This document shows positions 1 through 6,996 of a stretch of 44,103 bases of DNA, piece after piece. A program made the translations under genes and the position numbers. How positions within the stretch are numbered: the stretch's first letter is position 1; every line of letters starts with the position of its first letter. This DNA comes from an uncultured Allomuricauda sp. (GTDB lineage: Bacteria; Bacteroidota; Bacteroidia; Flavobacteriales; Flavobacteriaceae), in contig NZ_CAMYIC010000030.1 in the NCBI RefSeq assembly GCF_947258355.1, positions 1 through 44,103 on the forward strand. The letters are read 5' to 3'. The notes beneath the pieces are model-generated. The model did not search any database. It was given only the letters and a program-made list of their open reading frames with translations, and was not told where the DNA came from.

Positions 1-9
1 GTAATTCAT
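1..9 (-). CDS. leuS: First codons of a divergent gene, probably leucyl-tRNA synthetase (partial)
   Basis: Read on the minus strand, the first nine bases give ATG AAT TAC (Met-Asn-Tyr) and the gene runs off the window edge. A strong leftward promoter lies just upstream at 35-63, so a gene does begin here. Leucyl-tRNA synthetases of flavobacteria often start Met-X-Tyr-Asn-Phe, and leuS is often divergent from ftsX in this family. Three codons cannot prove the identity: the promoter is seen, the gene name is inferred from gene order. Confidence 0.4.
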
Positions 10-34
10 TGTTAATCTTGTTCAATTTCGTGTG

Positions 35-63
35 CAAAAATAGGTTTAATCCCCTAAATACAA
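35..63 (-). promoter_or_regulatory. Leftward Bacteroidota-type promoter
   Basis: On the minus strand there is a TTG -33 box (63-61), an 18-bp spacer and a perfect -7 box TATTTTTG (42-35). This fits the TTG / TAnnTTTG consensus of the Bacteroidota primary sigma factor and is one of the two best promoters in the window. It would give a leader of about 20 nt before the ATG at 9-7. Confidence 0.75.
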
Positions 64-98
64 TTTACTTTTCTATTTTTACGTACTGATTCTACTAT

Positions 99-977
99 AT
101 GAGCCAATATATTGAACGATATCAGCGTCGAAAACTGATTTCCTCTTACTTTTCGGTGGCTTTGAGCATTGCCCTGGTCCTGTTTCTTTTAGGTGTTTTG
201 GGCCTTTTGGTGCTCAATACCAAAAAATTGGCGGATCATTTTAAGGAGCAGATCACCATTTCGGTGTTTTTAAAGGACAGTGCAAAGCCGGTGGAAATAG
301 ATCAATTACAAAAAAGTTTGGCCCTTGCGGAATACACCAAGTCGGCCGAATATATTTCCAAAGAAGATGCCGCTGAGCAATACAGCGAGGATATTGGTGA
401 GAATTTTGAAGAGTTCTTAGGGTACAATCCGCTAAAAAATTCCATTGATGTGAATTTGAAAGCCGATTTTGTCTCCCCACAACAAATTGATGAGATAGCA
501 GAGGAATTGGCAGCCAAAGCCTACGTGGACGAAGTGAGCTATGACAAACCTTTGATTTCTTTATTGAACAACAATGCACGGAAGATAAGCTTATGGATAT
601 TGGTGGCCAGCGCCATTTTTACGGTCATCGCGGTTTTGTTGATCAACAGCTCCATCCGACTGTCTATTTACTCCAAGAGGTTTATCATCAAGACCATGCA
701 GATGGTGGGGGCAACCAAAACCTTTATCCGAAGACCTTTTATATGGACCAACATTAAACTGGGCATGGTCGGAGCTGTGGTTGCTTTGATCGGGCTTGGC
801 GTATTGGTTTATTATATTGATAAAAATTTTCCTGAATTAAATTTATTGCAAGATTATATCGTACTCATCATTTTGTTCGTTAGTGTATTTGGTTTGGGCG
901 TTATTATATCGTGGGCGAGCACCCATTTTGCTACTCAACGGTTTTTAAACCTGAGAACGGACGATCTTTATTATTAA
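99..977 (+). CDS. ftsX: Cell division protein FtsX (ABC transporter permease-like)
   Basis: 292 aa. FtsX is the inner-membrane partner of the ATPase FtsE and couples it to peptidoglycan hydrolases at the division site. The order seen fits the family: a short cytoplasmic N terminus, one membrane segment at about residues 20-40, a periplasmic domain of about 120 residues, then three membrane segments in the C-terminal half, with the conserved MQMVGAT stretch in the loop after the second. The ATG at 99 is followed by the usual N terminus. Ten bases separate it from the next gene, suggesting an operon with DUF3098 and uppP. No ftsE is in the window, which is normal where the two genes are unlinked. 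Confidence 0.93.
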   Translation: MSQYIERYQRRKLISSYFSVALSIALVLFLLGVLGLLVLNTKKLADHFKEQITISVFLKDSAKPVEIDQLQKSLALAEYTKSAEYISKEDAAEQYSEDIGENFEEFLGYNPLKNSIDVNLKADFVSPQQIDEIAEELAAKAYVDEVSYDKPLISLLNNNARKISLWILVASAIFTVIAVLLINSSIRLSIYSKRFIIKTMQMVGATKTFIRRPFIWTNIKLGMVGAVVALIGLGVLVYYIDKNFPELNLLQDYIVLIILFVSVFGLGVIISWASTHFATQRFLNLRTDDLYY

Positions 978-986
978 CTTTGCGAC

Positions 987-1253
987 ATGAGCAAGAAAAA
1001 CAACAACGGTCAAAAACCTAACAAAGAGTTTGTTTTCCAAAAGAAAAACTACCTCTTCTTATTTATAGGTATTGCCTTTATAGCCCTCGGGTTTATTTTG
1101 ATGAGTGGTGGCGGAAGCGACGACCCCGAAGTATTCAATCCCGAGATATACAACTTTAGAAGAATTCGCCTAGCGCCTACCTTGATTCTTATTGGCCTTG
1201 GCATTCAAGTTTATGCCATATTGTTAAACCCCAACAAGAAAAACAAGGAGTAA
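987..1253 (+). CDS. DUF3098 family small membrane protein
   Basis: 88 aa. A polar, lysine-rich N terminus is followed by two hydrophobic segments (about residues 22-40 and 62-80) joined by a short loop that carries a GGGSDDPEVFNP stretch. This matches the DUF3098 family, which in flavobacteria sits between ftsX and uppP. Its function is unknown. The conserved place suggests a role in envelope growth or division, but that is inference. The stop is followed after one base by the TTG start of uppP, so the two are probably cotranscribed. Confidence 0.85.
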   Translation: MSKKNNNGQKPNKEFVFQKKNYLFLFIGIAFIALGFILMSGGGSDDPEVFNPEIYNFRRIRLAPTLILIGLGIQVYAILLNPNKKNKE

Positions 1254-1254
1254 T

Positions 1255-2049
1255 TTGGAATTGATCGATGCCATAATCCTTGGGATTATCCAAGGGTTGA
1301 CCGAGTTTTTACCTGTTTCATCCAGCGGTCACTTAGAATTGGGAAAAGCTATTTTAGGAGCACAGGCCGTTCCCGAAGAAAGTTTGTTGTTTACTGTAGT
1401 ACTTCACTTTGCAACCGCACTAAGTACCTTGGTAGTATTCCGAAAAGATGTTTTTGAGATTTTGAAAGGCCTATTTCAATTTAAATGGAACGAGGAAACC
1501 CAATTTTCATTAAAAATTGTCATCTCTATGATTCCTGCTGCTTTGGTGGGACTGTTTTTGAACGACTTTATCGAAGTATTTTTTGATGGCGCCATTGTGA
1601 TTGTTGGCATTATGTTGATCATCACAGCATTTTTACTGTATTTGGCAGATTTGGCAAAAACCACAGATAAAAACGTATCCTTCCGAAGTGCTTTTGCCAT
1701 TGGAATGGCTCAGGCCGTTGCCATACTACCAGGTATCTCCCGAAGTGGGGCGACAATTTCGGCTGCTGTACTTTTGGGGGTAGACAAAACAAAATCAGCA
1801 CGTTTTTCCTTTTTGATGGTGGTCCCCCTAATTCTAGGCAAAGTCGCCAAAGATATGATGGGCGGTGACATTACTTTTCAAGGCGATCAAGCTGTTGCCA
1901 TGGGCGCAGGGTTTGCCGCAGCCTTTATTGCTGGACTTGCTGCCTGTACCTGGATGATTAAATTGGTTCGCCAAAGCAAGCTTACGTATTTTGCCATTTA
2001 CTGTTTGATCGTGGGTCTCATCGCCCTTGCATGGAGCATTTGGGGATAG
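1255..2049 (+). CDS. uppP: Undecaprenyl-diphosphatase UppP (BacA)
   Basis: 264 aa integral membrane enzyme that removes a phosphate from undecaprenyl diphosphate, recycling the lipid carrier for peptidoglycan and other surface polymers. It can also confer bacitracin resistance. Both family motifs are clear: GLTEFLPVSSSGHL near the N terminus and PGISRSGATI at about residues 158-167. The start appears to be TTG at 1255: the family's usual N terminus (a Met, then an acidic residue and Leu-hydrophobic-Asp-Ala) begins exactly there. It follows DUF3098 with a one-base gap, so translational coupling is likely. Confidence 0.95.
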   Translation: MELIDAIILGIIQGLTEFLPVSSSGHLELGKAILGAQAVPEESLLFTVVLHFATALSTLVVFRKDVFEILKGLFQFKWNEETQFSLKIVISMIPAALVGLFLNDFIEVFFDGAIVIVGIMLIITAFLLYLADLAKTTDKNVSFRSAFAIGMAQAVAILPGISRSGATISAAVLLGVDKTKSARFSFLMVVPLILGKVAKDMMGGDITFQGDQAVAMGAGFAAAFIAGLAACTWMIKLVRQSKLTYFAIYCLIVGLIALAWSIWG

Positions 2050-2054
2050 ATCAG

Positions 2055-2062
2055 TATATTTG
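2055..2062 (+). promoter_or_regulatory. Possible internal promoter for truB (-7 box)
   Basis: TATATTTG is a perfect match to TAnnTTTG and lies 18 bp before the truB start. No well-spaced TTG is seen upstream, so this is a possible extra promoter inside the operon rather than a firm one. Confidence 0.4.
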
Positions 2063-2080
2063 CCCTAAAACCCCAAGTTT

Positions 2081-2785
2081 TTGAACACCAAAGAAGATTT
2101 TTTAAACGGTCAGATTTTATTGATCGATAAACCGCTGGAATGGACTTCCTTCCAAGCGGTGAATGCGCTTAAATGGGCCATTCGTAAAAAATTCAGCTTA
2201 AAAAAGATAAAAATCGGTCATGCAGGCACGTTAGATCCTTTGGCCACAGGCTTGCTGATTATCTGCACGGGAAAATTCACTAAAAAAATTCCAGAGCTTC
2301 AAGGACAGGTAAAAGAATACACCGGAACATTCACTTTGGGGGCCACCACTCCTTCCTATGATTTGGAAACCGAAGTGAACGAGACCTTTGTGACCGAACA
2401 TATCACAAATGAATCAATCCAAGAAGCTACGACACAATTCTTGGGAGAGATTGAACAGGTACCCCCTATTTTTTCAGCCTTAAAAAAGGATGGCAAGCGA
2501 TTATATGAACTTGCCCGTGAAGGAAAACAAGTGGAAATAAAGTCTAGAAAAATAGAAATCTTGGAATTTGAGATTACCAGAATCGAACTTCCCGAAGTGG
2601 ATTTTAGGGTGGTTTGTAGTAAAGGGACCTATATACGTTCCTTGGCACACGATTTTGGTAAAGTTTTGGGTTCTGGGGCCCACCTTACCAAACTCAGAAG
2701 AACCAAAATAGGTGATTTCAACGTAAATAATGCTACAAGCCCCAATGTTTTCAAGGAAAACCTTGAAGTAAATGCTTCAACCTAA
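2081..2785 (+). CDS. truB: tRNA pseudouridine(55) synthase TruB
   Basis: 234 aa. TruB converts uridine 55 in the T-loop of tRNAs to pseudouridine. The catalytic motif GHAGTLDPLATGLL is present at about residues 47-60, and its Asp is the nucleophile. A second conserved stretch, VVCSKGTYIRSLAHD, follows in the C-terminal half. The length is short because the optional C-terminal PUA domain is absent, as is usual in flavobacteria. The start is TTG at 2081, giving the typical N terminus that leads into LLIDKPLEWTSF. It lies 31 bp after uppP. Confidence 0.95.
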   Translation: MNTKEDFLNGQILLIDKPLEWTSFQAVNALKWAIRKKFSLKKIKIGHAGTLDPLATGLLIICTGKFTKKIPELQGQVKEYTGTFTLGATTPSYDLETEVNETFVTEHITNESIQEATTQFLGEIEQVPPIFSALKKDGKRLYELAREGKQVEIKSRKIEILEFEITRIELPEVDFRVVCSKGTYIRSLAHDFGKVLGSGAHLTKLRRTKIGDFNVNNATSPNVFKENLEVNAST

Positions 2786-2832
2786 AGGGTTGGGATAAAA
2801 TAATTATTTAAAAAATCGGTTATAGTAAAGCC

Positions 2833-3552
2833 ATGAACCTTAACAAGAGCCAGTTATCACTTTTGATTACTTTCTTCTCTATGTCCATAGTGATTTTATT
2901 GCTTTTCAATATTCACTTAGGGGGCGTACAAGAGGATGAGTATGTCATTGAAATGAGCTTGGCCGATGAGGATATTGAAAAACTCCTTGAGGAAGAGGAA
3001 GAGCGACTTGAAGAACTGCAAGCAGCCAACGACCCCATTAAAAGCCACATGGCAGTCAACCAAACGGCGAAACCCAGTGTGGGAAATCCTGAGCCCCTTA
3101 AAACCTTGGAAGAGCTTATGGAAGAAAGAGCACTGAACAGCGAGACCGGGGAATACGCAGACAATTCAGGTTTTGAGGAACAACTAAAGAAGCTACGGGA
3201 AGAACGCGACGAGAAAAAGCAAAAGTTAGGTGAGCGCGATGCCCAAAAAGAAGAGTTTACCGATTACCTTAAAGATAGACGCACCTCAATTTCCTATTCT
3301 TTGGTGGATAGAAACGCTTATTATTTACCTCCTCCCATTTACACCTGCATTGAAGGTGGGAAAGTTGTTGTGAATATTTCTGTGGATGACAATGGCTACG
3401 TTACCGAAGCCAGCTTTAACGACAAAAGTTCAGGGACCGACAATGGTTGTTTGGTAGACAACGCCATAGCCTATGCACTAAAAGCACGTTTTAGTCCAGA
3501 TTCCAAAGCATCACAAATAGGAACAATCACCTATTTATTCCAAAGCAAGTAA
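2833..3552 (+). CDS. TonB-like protein with one membrane anchor and coiled coil
   Basis: 239 aa. One membrane segment (about residues 7-27) is followed by a very acidic, heptad-like region rich in Glu and Leu (about 40-130) and a C-terminal domain of about 85 residues. That end (GGKVVVNISVDDNGYVTEA, then paired Cys residues and ALKARFSPD) resembles the TonB C-terminal fold that contacts outer-membrane receptors. Unlike classic TonB, the linker is acidic and not proline-rich, so the role is uncertain. It lies 47 bp after truB, and its 3' end overlaps the opposite-strand thioredoxin-like gene by 18 bp. No exbB or exbD is nearby. Confidence 0.6.
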   Translation: MNLNKSQLSLLITFFSMSIVILLLFNIHLGGVQEDEYVIEMSLADEDIEKLLEEEEERLEELQAANDPIKSHMAVNQTAKPSVGNPEPLKTLEELMEERALNSETGEYADNSGFEEQLKKLREERDEKKQKLGERDAQKEEFTDYLKDRRTSISYSLVDRNAYYLPPPIYTCIEGGKVVVNISVDDNGYVTEASFNDKSSGTDNGCLVDNAIAYALKARFSPDSKASQIGTITYLFQSK

Positions 3553-4155
3553 TTCCAGAATATCTTCTTGTATATTTTGACCTTTGTTTTTGTTGTACCA
3601 TACCTGAAGTTCTTGTTTGAACTCATCGGTCAATTTTCCATGTTCCCTTTTGCAATCCTCCACCATTTGAGTGGCAATACTCGGTCTTGGCCCCCACTTA
3701 CCAACAATCTCGTTATGGGCAGTATCCAATACAATTAATTTGGGAATGGAACGGGCACCATTAGTAAGGAAAGCATCCATTAAATCGAGACTTTCATCCC
3801 GTAGAACAACTTTTAGGGTAATGTTTGGGGTTGCTTCTGCAATTTTGTTCATGATGGGCAAACTTGCCGCGGCATCACCACACCAGCTTTCGGTAAGCAC
3901 CAAGAAAACAAGTTCCCTATCCAAGGAATCCAACTTTGTTCGTACCTCATCAGTAATTTTAAAAGTTTTCTCCCAACGAACCATTCTGCGGTTGCCAAGT
4001 TTAGTATAATTGATCATGGCTTCGGATTGTACAGGTCCAGTGGTTTTACCATTTTTTGCAAGTTGACTCACCAAGTCGCTGTAACTTGAATAGTCCATTG
4101 CTTTGGCTATGTATTCCTGAACTATTTCCAATCTATTGCTCTCCAATACTTCCAT
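3535..4155 (-). CDS. Thioredoxin-family protein with one active-site cysteine
   Basis: 206 aa, no signal peptide, probably cytoplasmic. A thioredoxin fold is indicated by the strand-plus-active-site stretch FLVLTESWCGDAAASLP (Cys at residue 92) and a later Ser-Ile-Pro that fits the cis-proline. The second cysteine of CxxC is replaced (Cys-Gly-Asp-Ala), so it cannot do ordinary dithiol exchange. It may bind a thiol or act by a one-cysteine mechanism. This WCGDA group is common in Bacteroidota and uncharacterised as far as I know. It has its own promoter with a palindromic operator (4170-4212) that is shared with the copper locus near 40 kb. Confidence 0.8.
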   Translation of the reverse strand: MEVLESNRLEIVQEYIAKAMDYSSYSDLVSQLAKNGKTTGPVQSEAMINYTKLGNRRMVRWEKTFKITDEVRTKLDSLDRELVFLVLTESWCGDAAASLPIMNKIAEATPNITLKVVLRDESLDLMDAFLTNGARSIPKLIVLDTAHNEIVGKWGPRPSIATQMVEDCKREHGKLTDEFKQELQVWYNKNKGQNIQEDILELLALE

Positions 4156-4169
4156 AAAAAATGTTTTTG

Positions 4170-4212
4170 CAAAAGTACACTGGGCAAACCGCCCATTTTG
4201 TGACTTTTGTCA
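4170..4212 (-). promoter_or_regulatory. Promoter with Crp/Fnr-like palindrome for the thioredoxin-like gene
   Basis: A perfect -7 box, TACTTTTG, occupies 4177-4170, 15 bp before the start codon. A perfect palindrome TGAC-TTTT-GTCA sits at 4201-4212, centred 33 bp from the centre of the -7 box, that is near -40. This is the usual place for a class II Crp/Fnr-type activator. No TTG -33 box is present at normal spacing, which fits activator dependence. A further inverted repeat (TGGGC-N5-GCCCA, 4181-4195) lies between them and may belong to the end of the upstream TolC transcript. Confidence 0.6.
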
Positions 4213-4236
4213 TTGGTAGTTATTAGATCCTATTCC

Positions 4237-5652
4237 TTACAATGCTTTGGGATTAATGGCCAAACTCTTGAACAACATGGCCTTGGTATGGAAAAATTTG
4301 TTCTGCATTTCGTTTTGCTTCAAATAGGCATCTATAAGCTTGCTCTCCCTGGAATTGATCAAGAACAGGGAACTTTCGCCAAAACTAAACTTTCTTTCCT
4401 CGGCTTGTAACATGGTAGAATAGTCATTAACAATATCACCGATCAGCTGATTTTGCTCTATAAAAGAATCCAACTCATTGTAAATAGCGATGACTTTGTT
4501 CTGAATTTCAATTTGGGCATTGTCCCTTTCATATTCTGCATCCCGAAGCTTAAACTTAGCCAGTTTTAAATCCCCTCGTTCCTTGCGGAGAAAAATGGGC
4601 ATCTGAAAGCTTAATCCAGCTTTATAGTTGTCTGTAACAAGGGAGTTGATGAGTTCCGGAGTTGATGTCAAAAAATTATATTCCGCTTTTAATTTTGGAA
4701 GCAGTTTATTGGCCTTCAATCTTTTATCCACAGTCAATCCCTCAATTTTATAGTCCAATGACATTAGCTTTGGGTGGGTTTCCAAATTAAAACTGTCCAA
4801 TGGCACACCTTCTATTTCCAGAGTTGAATTAATGTCCATCTCGGGTTCAAGGTTAGGCCTTATCCCGGGTTGAAGTTCTACCGGCACATCCTCTATCCAT
4901 AAAAAATTACTGAGCTCCAGGGATTTTTTCATCAATTTCACTTTTGCCTGTTGATACCCCAGGTCCCTGTTTCGGACAGCGATCTTTGCTTCAACAGTAT
5001 CGATGATGGCAATGTCGCCCGCCAGTGCACTTTCCTTTATTCCTTGAAACCGGATTTCGGCATTCTCCAAAAAATCTTTGTACACCTCAGCATCCCTATA
5101 AGCTTTTAGCCAATCAAAATAGGCCAATGAGGCATTGTACAAAACTTGGTTTACCTGAAGATCCTGATCAGCTATGGTCTGTTCCCTGAAAAATTTGGCC
5201 TTTCGCAAGGTCGCCATCCTTTCGTTGATCCAAAATCCCTGCAAAACGGACATGGAAATCCCTGCACTGTACAACCCATCTTCCGGCAAGGTTTCATCTG
5301 GATTTATAAAATCCCCTTCATCTTGCTGAAAGTTTCCCTTTAGCTCAATTCCAAACCAGGTAGGTATCTTGAAAGTCGTATTCAATCGGTTCCAGTATTC
5401 CGAACCTTTAAACTCTTTTCTATCAAAATCCACCTCTACCTTTGGATCAAATCCACCACGGGCTTTCATTAGGTTGGCCTGCCCGATGGCAATGTTCAAC
5501 TGGGCCTGTTTGGCAATGGGGTGGTACTTTTTTACATACCCCAAATACTCTTTAAACCCAAGTACCAAAGAATCTTGCTGAGCATAAAAAAAGCTGGCAG
5601 AAAAGAAAAAGAGGGCAACAAATAAAAGTAATCTCCTATTTCTTTGTGGCAT
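4237..5652 (-). CDS. TolC-like outer-membrane efflux protein
   Basis: 471 aa. It would form the outer-membrane channel of a three-part export system with the HlyD and ABC genes upstream. The protein begins with a clear signal peptide (basic PQRNRR, hydrophobic core, cleavage after YAQ). That is why the ATG at 5652 is preferred over an earlier one at 5697. Long helical stretches with repeated Ala-Lys-Gln patterns and the late IAIYNELDSF segment match the outer-membrane efflux protein family. The start overlaps the end of the HlyD gene by 17 bp, so translation is probably coupled. It is the last gene of the TetR-ABC-HlyD-TolC operon. Confidence 0.88.
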   Translation of the reverse strand: MPQRNRRLLLFVALFFFSASFFYAQQDSLVLGFKEYLGYVKKYHPIAKQAQLNIAIGQANLMKARGGFDPKVEVDFDRKEFKGSEYWNRLNTTFKIPTWFGIELKGNFQQDEGDFINPDETLPEDGLYSAGISMSVLQGFWINERMATLRKAKFFREQTIADQDLQVNQVLYNASLAYFDWLKAYRDAEVYKDFLENAEIRFQGIKESALAGDIAIIDTVEAKIAVRNRDLGYQQAKVKLMKKSLELSNFLWIEDVPVELQPGIRPNLEPEMDINSTLEIEGVPLDSFNLETHPKLMSLDYKIEGLTVDKRLKANKLLPKLKAEYNFLTSTPELINSLVTDNYKAGLSFQMPIFLRKERGDLKLAKFKLRDAEYERDNAQIEIQNKVIAIYNELDSFIEQNQLIGDIVNDYSTMLQAEERKFSFGESSLFLINSRESKLIDAYLKQNEMQNKFFHTKAMLFKSLAINPKAL

Positions 5653-6991
5653 TTGCACTTGTATTTTGAGGTTGATAATAATTTGGAGGGAAGCCATTCA
5701 ATTGTCTCCATATTTCAAACCAAACAGGAACATCCTCCAATAAGGCGATGGTGCTTGCACCCGAACCAACACGGATATCTTTTGGCCAAGGGGCTTCATC
5801 CTCATCCGGTGCCAACAATACACGGTATTTTCCGTTTGGACTTATAAAGTTTTCTATGGCGACCACCTTGCCCCCAAAAGTACCGTAGGATGCATTCGGC
5901 CAGCCACTGAAAACTATAGCGGGCCAACCATCAAATTGGATACGTACTTTTTCATCTAAATGAATCAGAGGAAGGTCTATCGGCTCCACGAAAGTCTCTA
6001 CGGCGATATCATAATCCGATGGCATAATACCGACCAATTGGGCACCTTCCTTAAAAGTTTCACCGATTCCTGATTGAATGGCCTTGGTTATATATCCATT
6101 CTGAGGGGCTTTTATGTAAAGCATGTTGTTCCTCATCTCGTAATTGGTGTATTCGTTTTCCAGTTTGGTCACCTGTGCTTCCGAATCAAATTGATTGGAT
6201 TGTGCGGTATAAAGATCGCTTTGTGCTTTGGAAATTTTATCGGTATACTCCGCTTTTACCCTATTGATCTCTACCTGTGCATTTATGACATTGTTTTTAC
6301 TGGTCAACAGTTTATTTTCCTGACTAATCAATTTAGCTTGTGTCTCTTGCAGTTTCAAGCGCTTTTCTTCCACGTCGGTAACTGCCTTTAAGCCTTCTTC
6401 CTGAAGTTTTTGTGTACGATCAAACTGGCGCTGTGCAATAATGATATTGGTATTTGCCGCTTCCAAATCGATACTGTCGCTTTTCACTTTTAACTTGGAC
6501 TGCATCAATTTGTTTCTGGCCTGTTCCAATTTAAGCCCCAATTCACTTTTAAGTGCATTTATTTGTTGGTTCAGCGCCTTGACTTTCTCTTGATAAGATG
6601 TTACGGCCCTCGACTTCGCCTTGATTTGTTGACCGGTACGTTCCACAAGGTTGGGATCAAAGTACTCACTCTTTACTTCGGAAATAAATAGAATGGTATC
6701 CCCTTTTTCAACATATTCTCCCTCTCGCACATACCATTTTTCTATTCTACCCGGAATTGGTGATTGAATAGTTTGTGGTCTTTGGTCAGGGGTTAAGGTA
6801 GTTAAGTAGCCCCTACCCGAAATATTCTGGGTCCATGGAAGGAACATCATAAAAAGCACCGTAATGGAAAAATATGCCAAAAAACGGTTGAAATGCTTGT
6901 AGTGCCTTTTATGAAAGACTTTTTTACCAGCTTCATAACCGGTAAGATCTACCTTCTCGTTCAATTTATTATTTGAAGAAATATTCAGCAT
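5636..6991 (-). CDS. HlyD-family periplasmic adaptor protein
   Basis: 451 aa. A membrane fusion protein joining an inner-membrane ABC component to a TolC channel. Order seen: a cytoplasmic tail, one membrane segment (about residues 38-55), a split biotinyl-lipoyl-like domain (SPIPGRIEKWYVREGEYVEK, then IKAPQNGYITKAI about 200 residues later), a long coiled coil between the halves, and a C-terminal beta domain. It begins 5 bp after the ABC gene and overlaps tolC, so it belongs to the same operon. The substrate cannot be read from the sequence: no peptide-toxin gene lies beside it. Confidence 0.9.
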   Translation of the reverse strand: MLNISSNNKLNEKVDLTGYEAGKKVFHKRHYKHFNRFLAYFSITVLFMMFLPWTQNISGRGYLTTLTPDQRPQTIQSPIPGRIEKWYVREGEYVEKGDTILFISEVKSEYFDPNLVERTGQQIKAKSRAVTSYQEKVKALNQQINALKSELGLKLEQARNKLMQSKLKVKSDSIDLEAANTNIIIAQRQFDRTQKLQEEGLKAVTDVEEKRLKLQETQAKLISQENKLLTSKNNVINAQVEINRVKAEYTDKISKAQSDLYTAQSNQFDSEAQVTKLENEYTNYEMRNNMLYIKAPQNGYITKAIQSGIGETFKEGAQLVGIMPSDYDIAVETFVEPIDLPLIHLDEKVRIQFDGWPAIVFSGWPNASYGTFGGKVVAIENFISPNGKYRVLLAPDEDEAPWPKDIRVGSGASTIALLEDVPVWFEIWRQLNGFPPNYYQPQNTSANATKK

Positions 6992-6996
6992 GAACT

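Noticed and set aside
4181..4195. TGGGC-N5-GCCCA hairpin as the terminator of the TolC operon
   Set aside because: The stem is short and no T-run follows; kept only as a note in the promoter entry.
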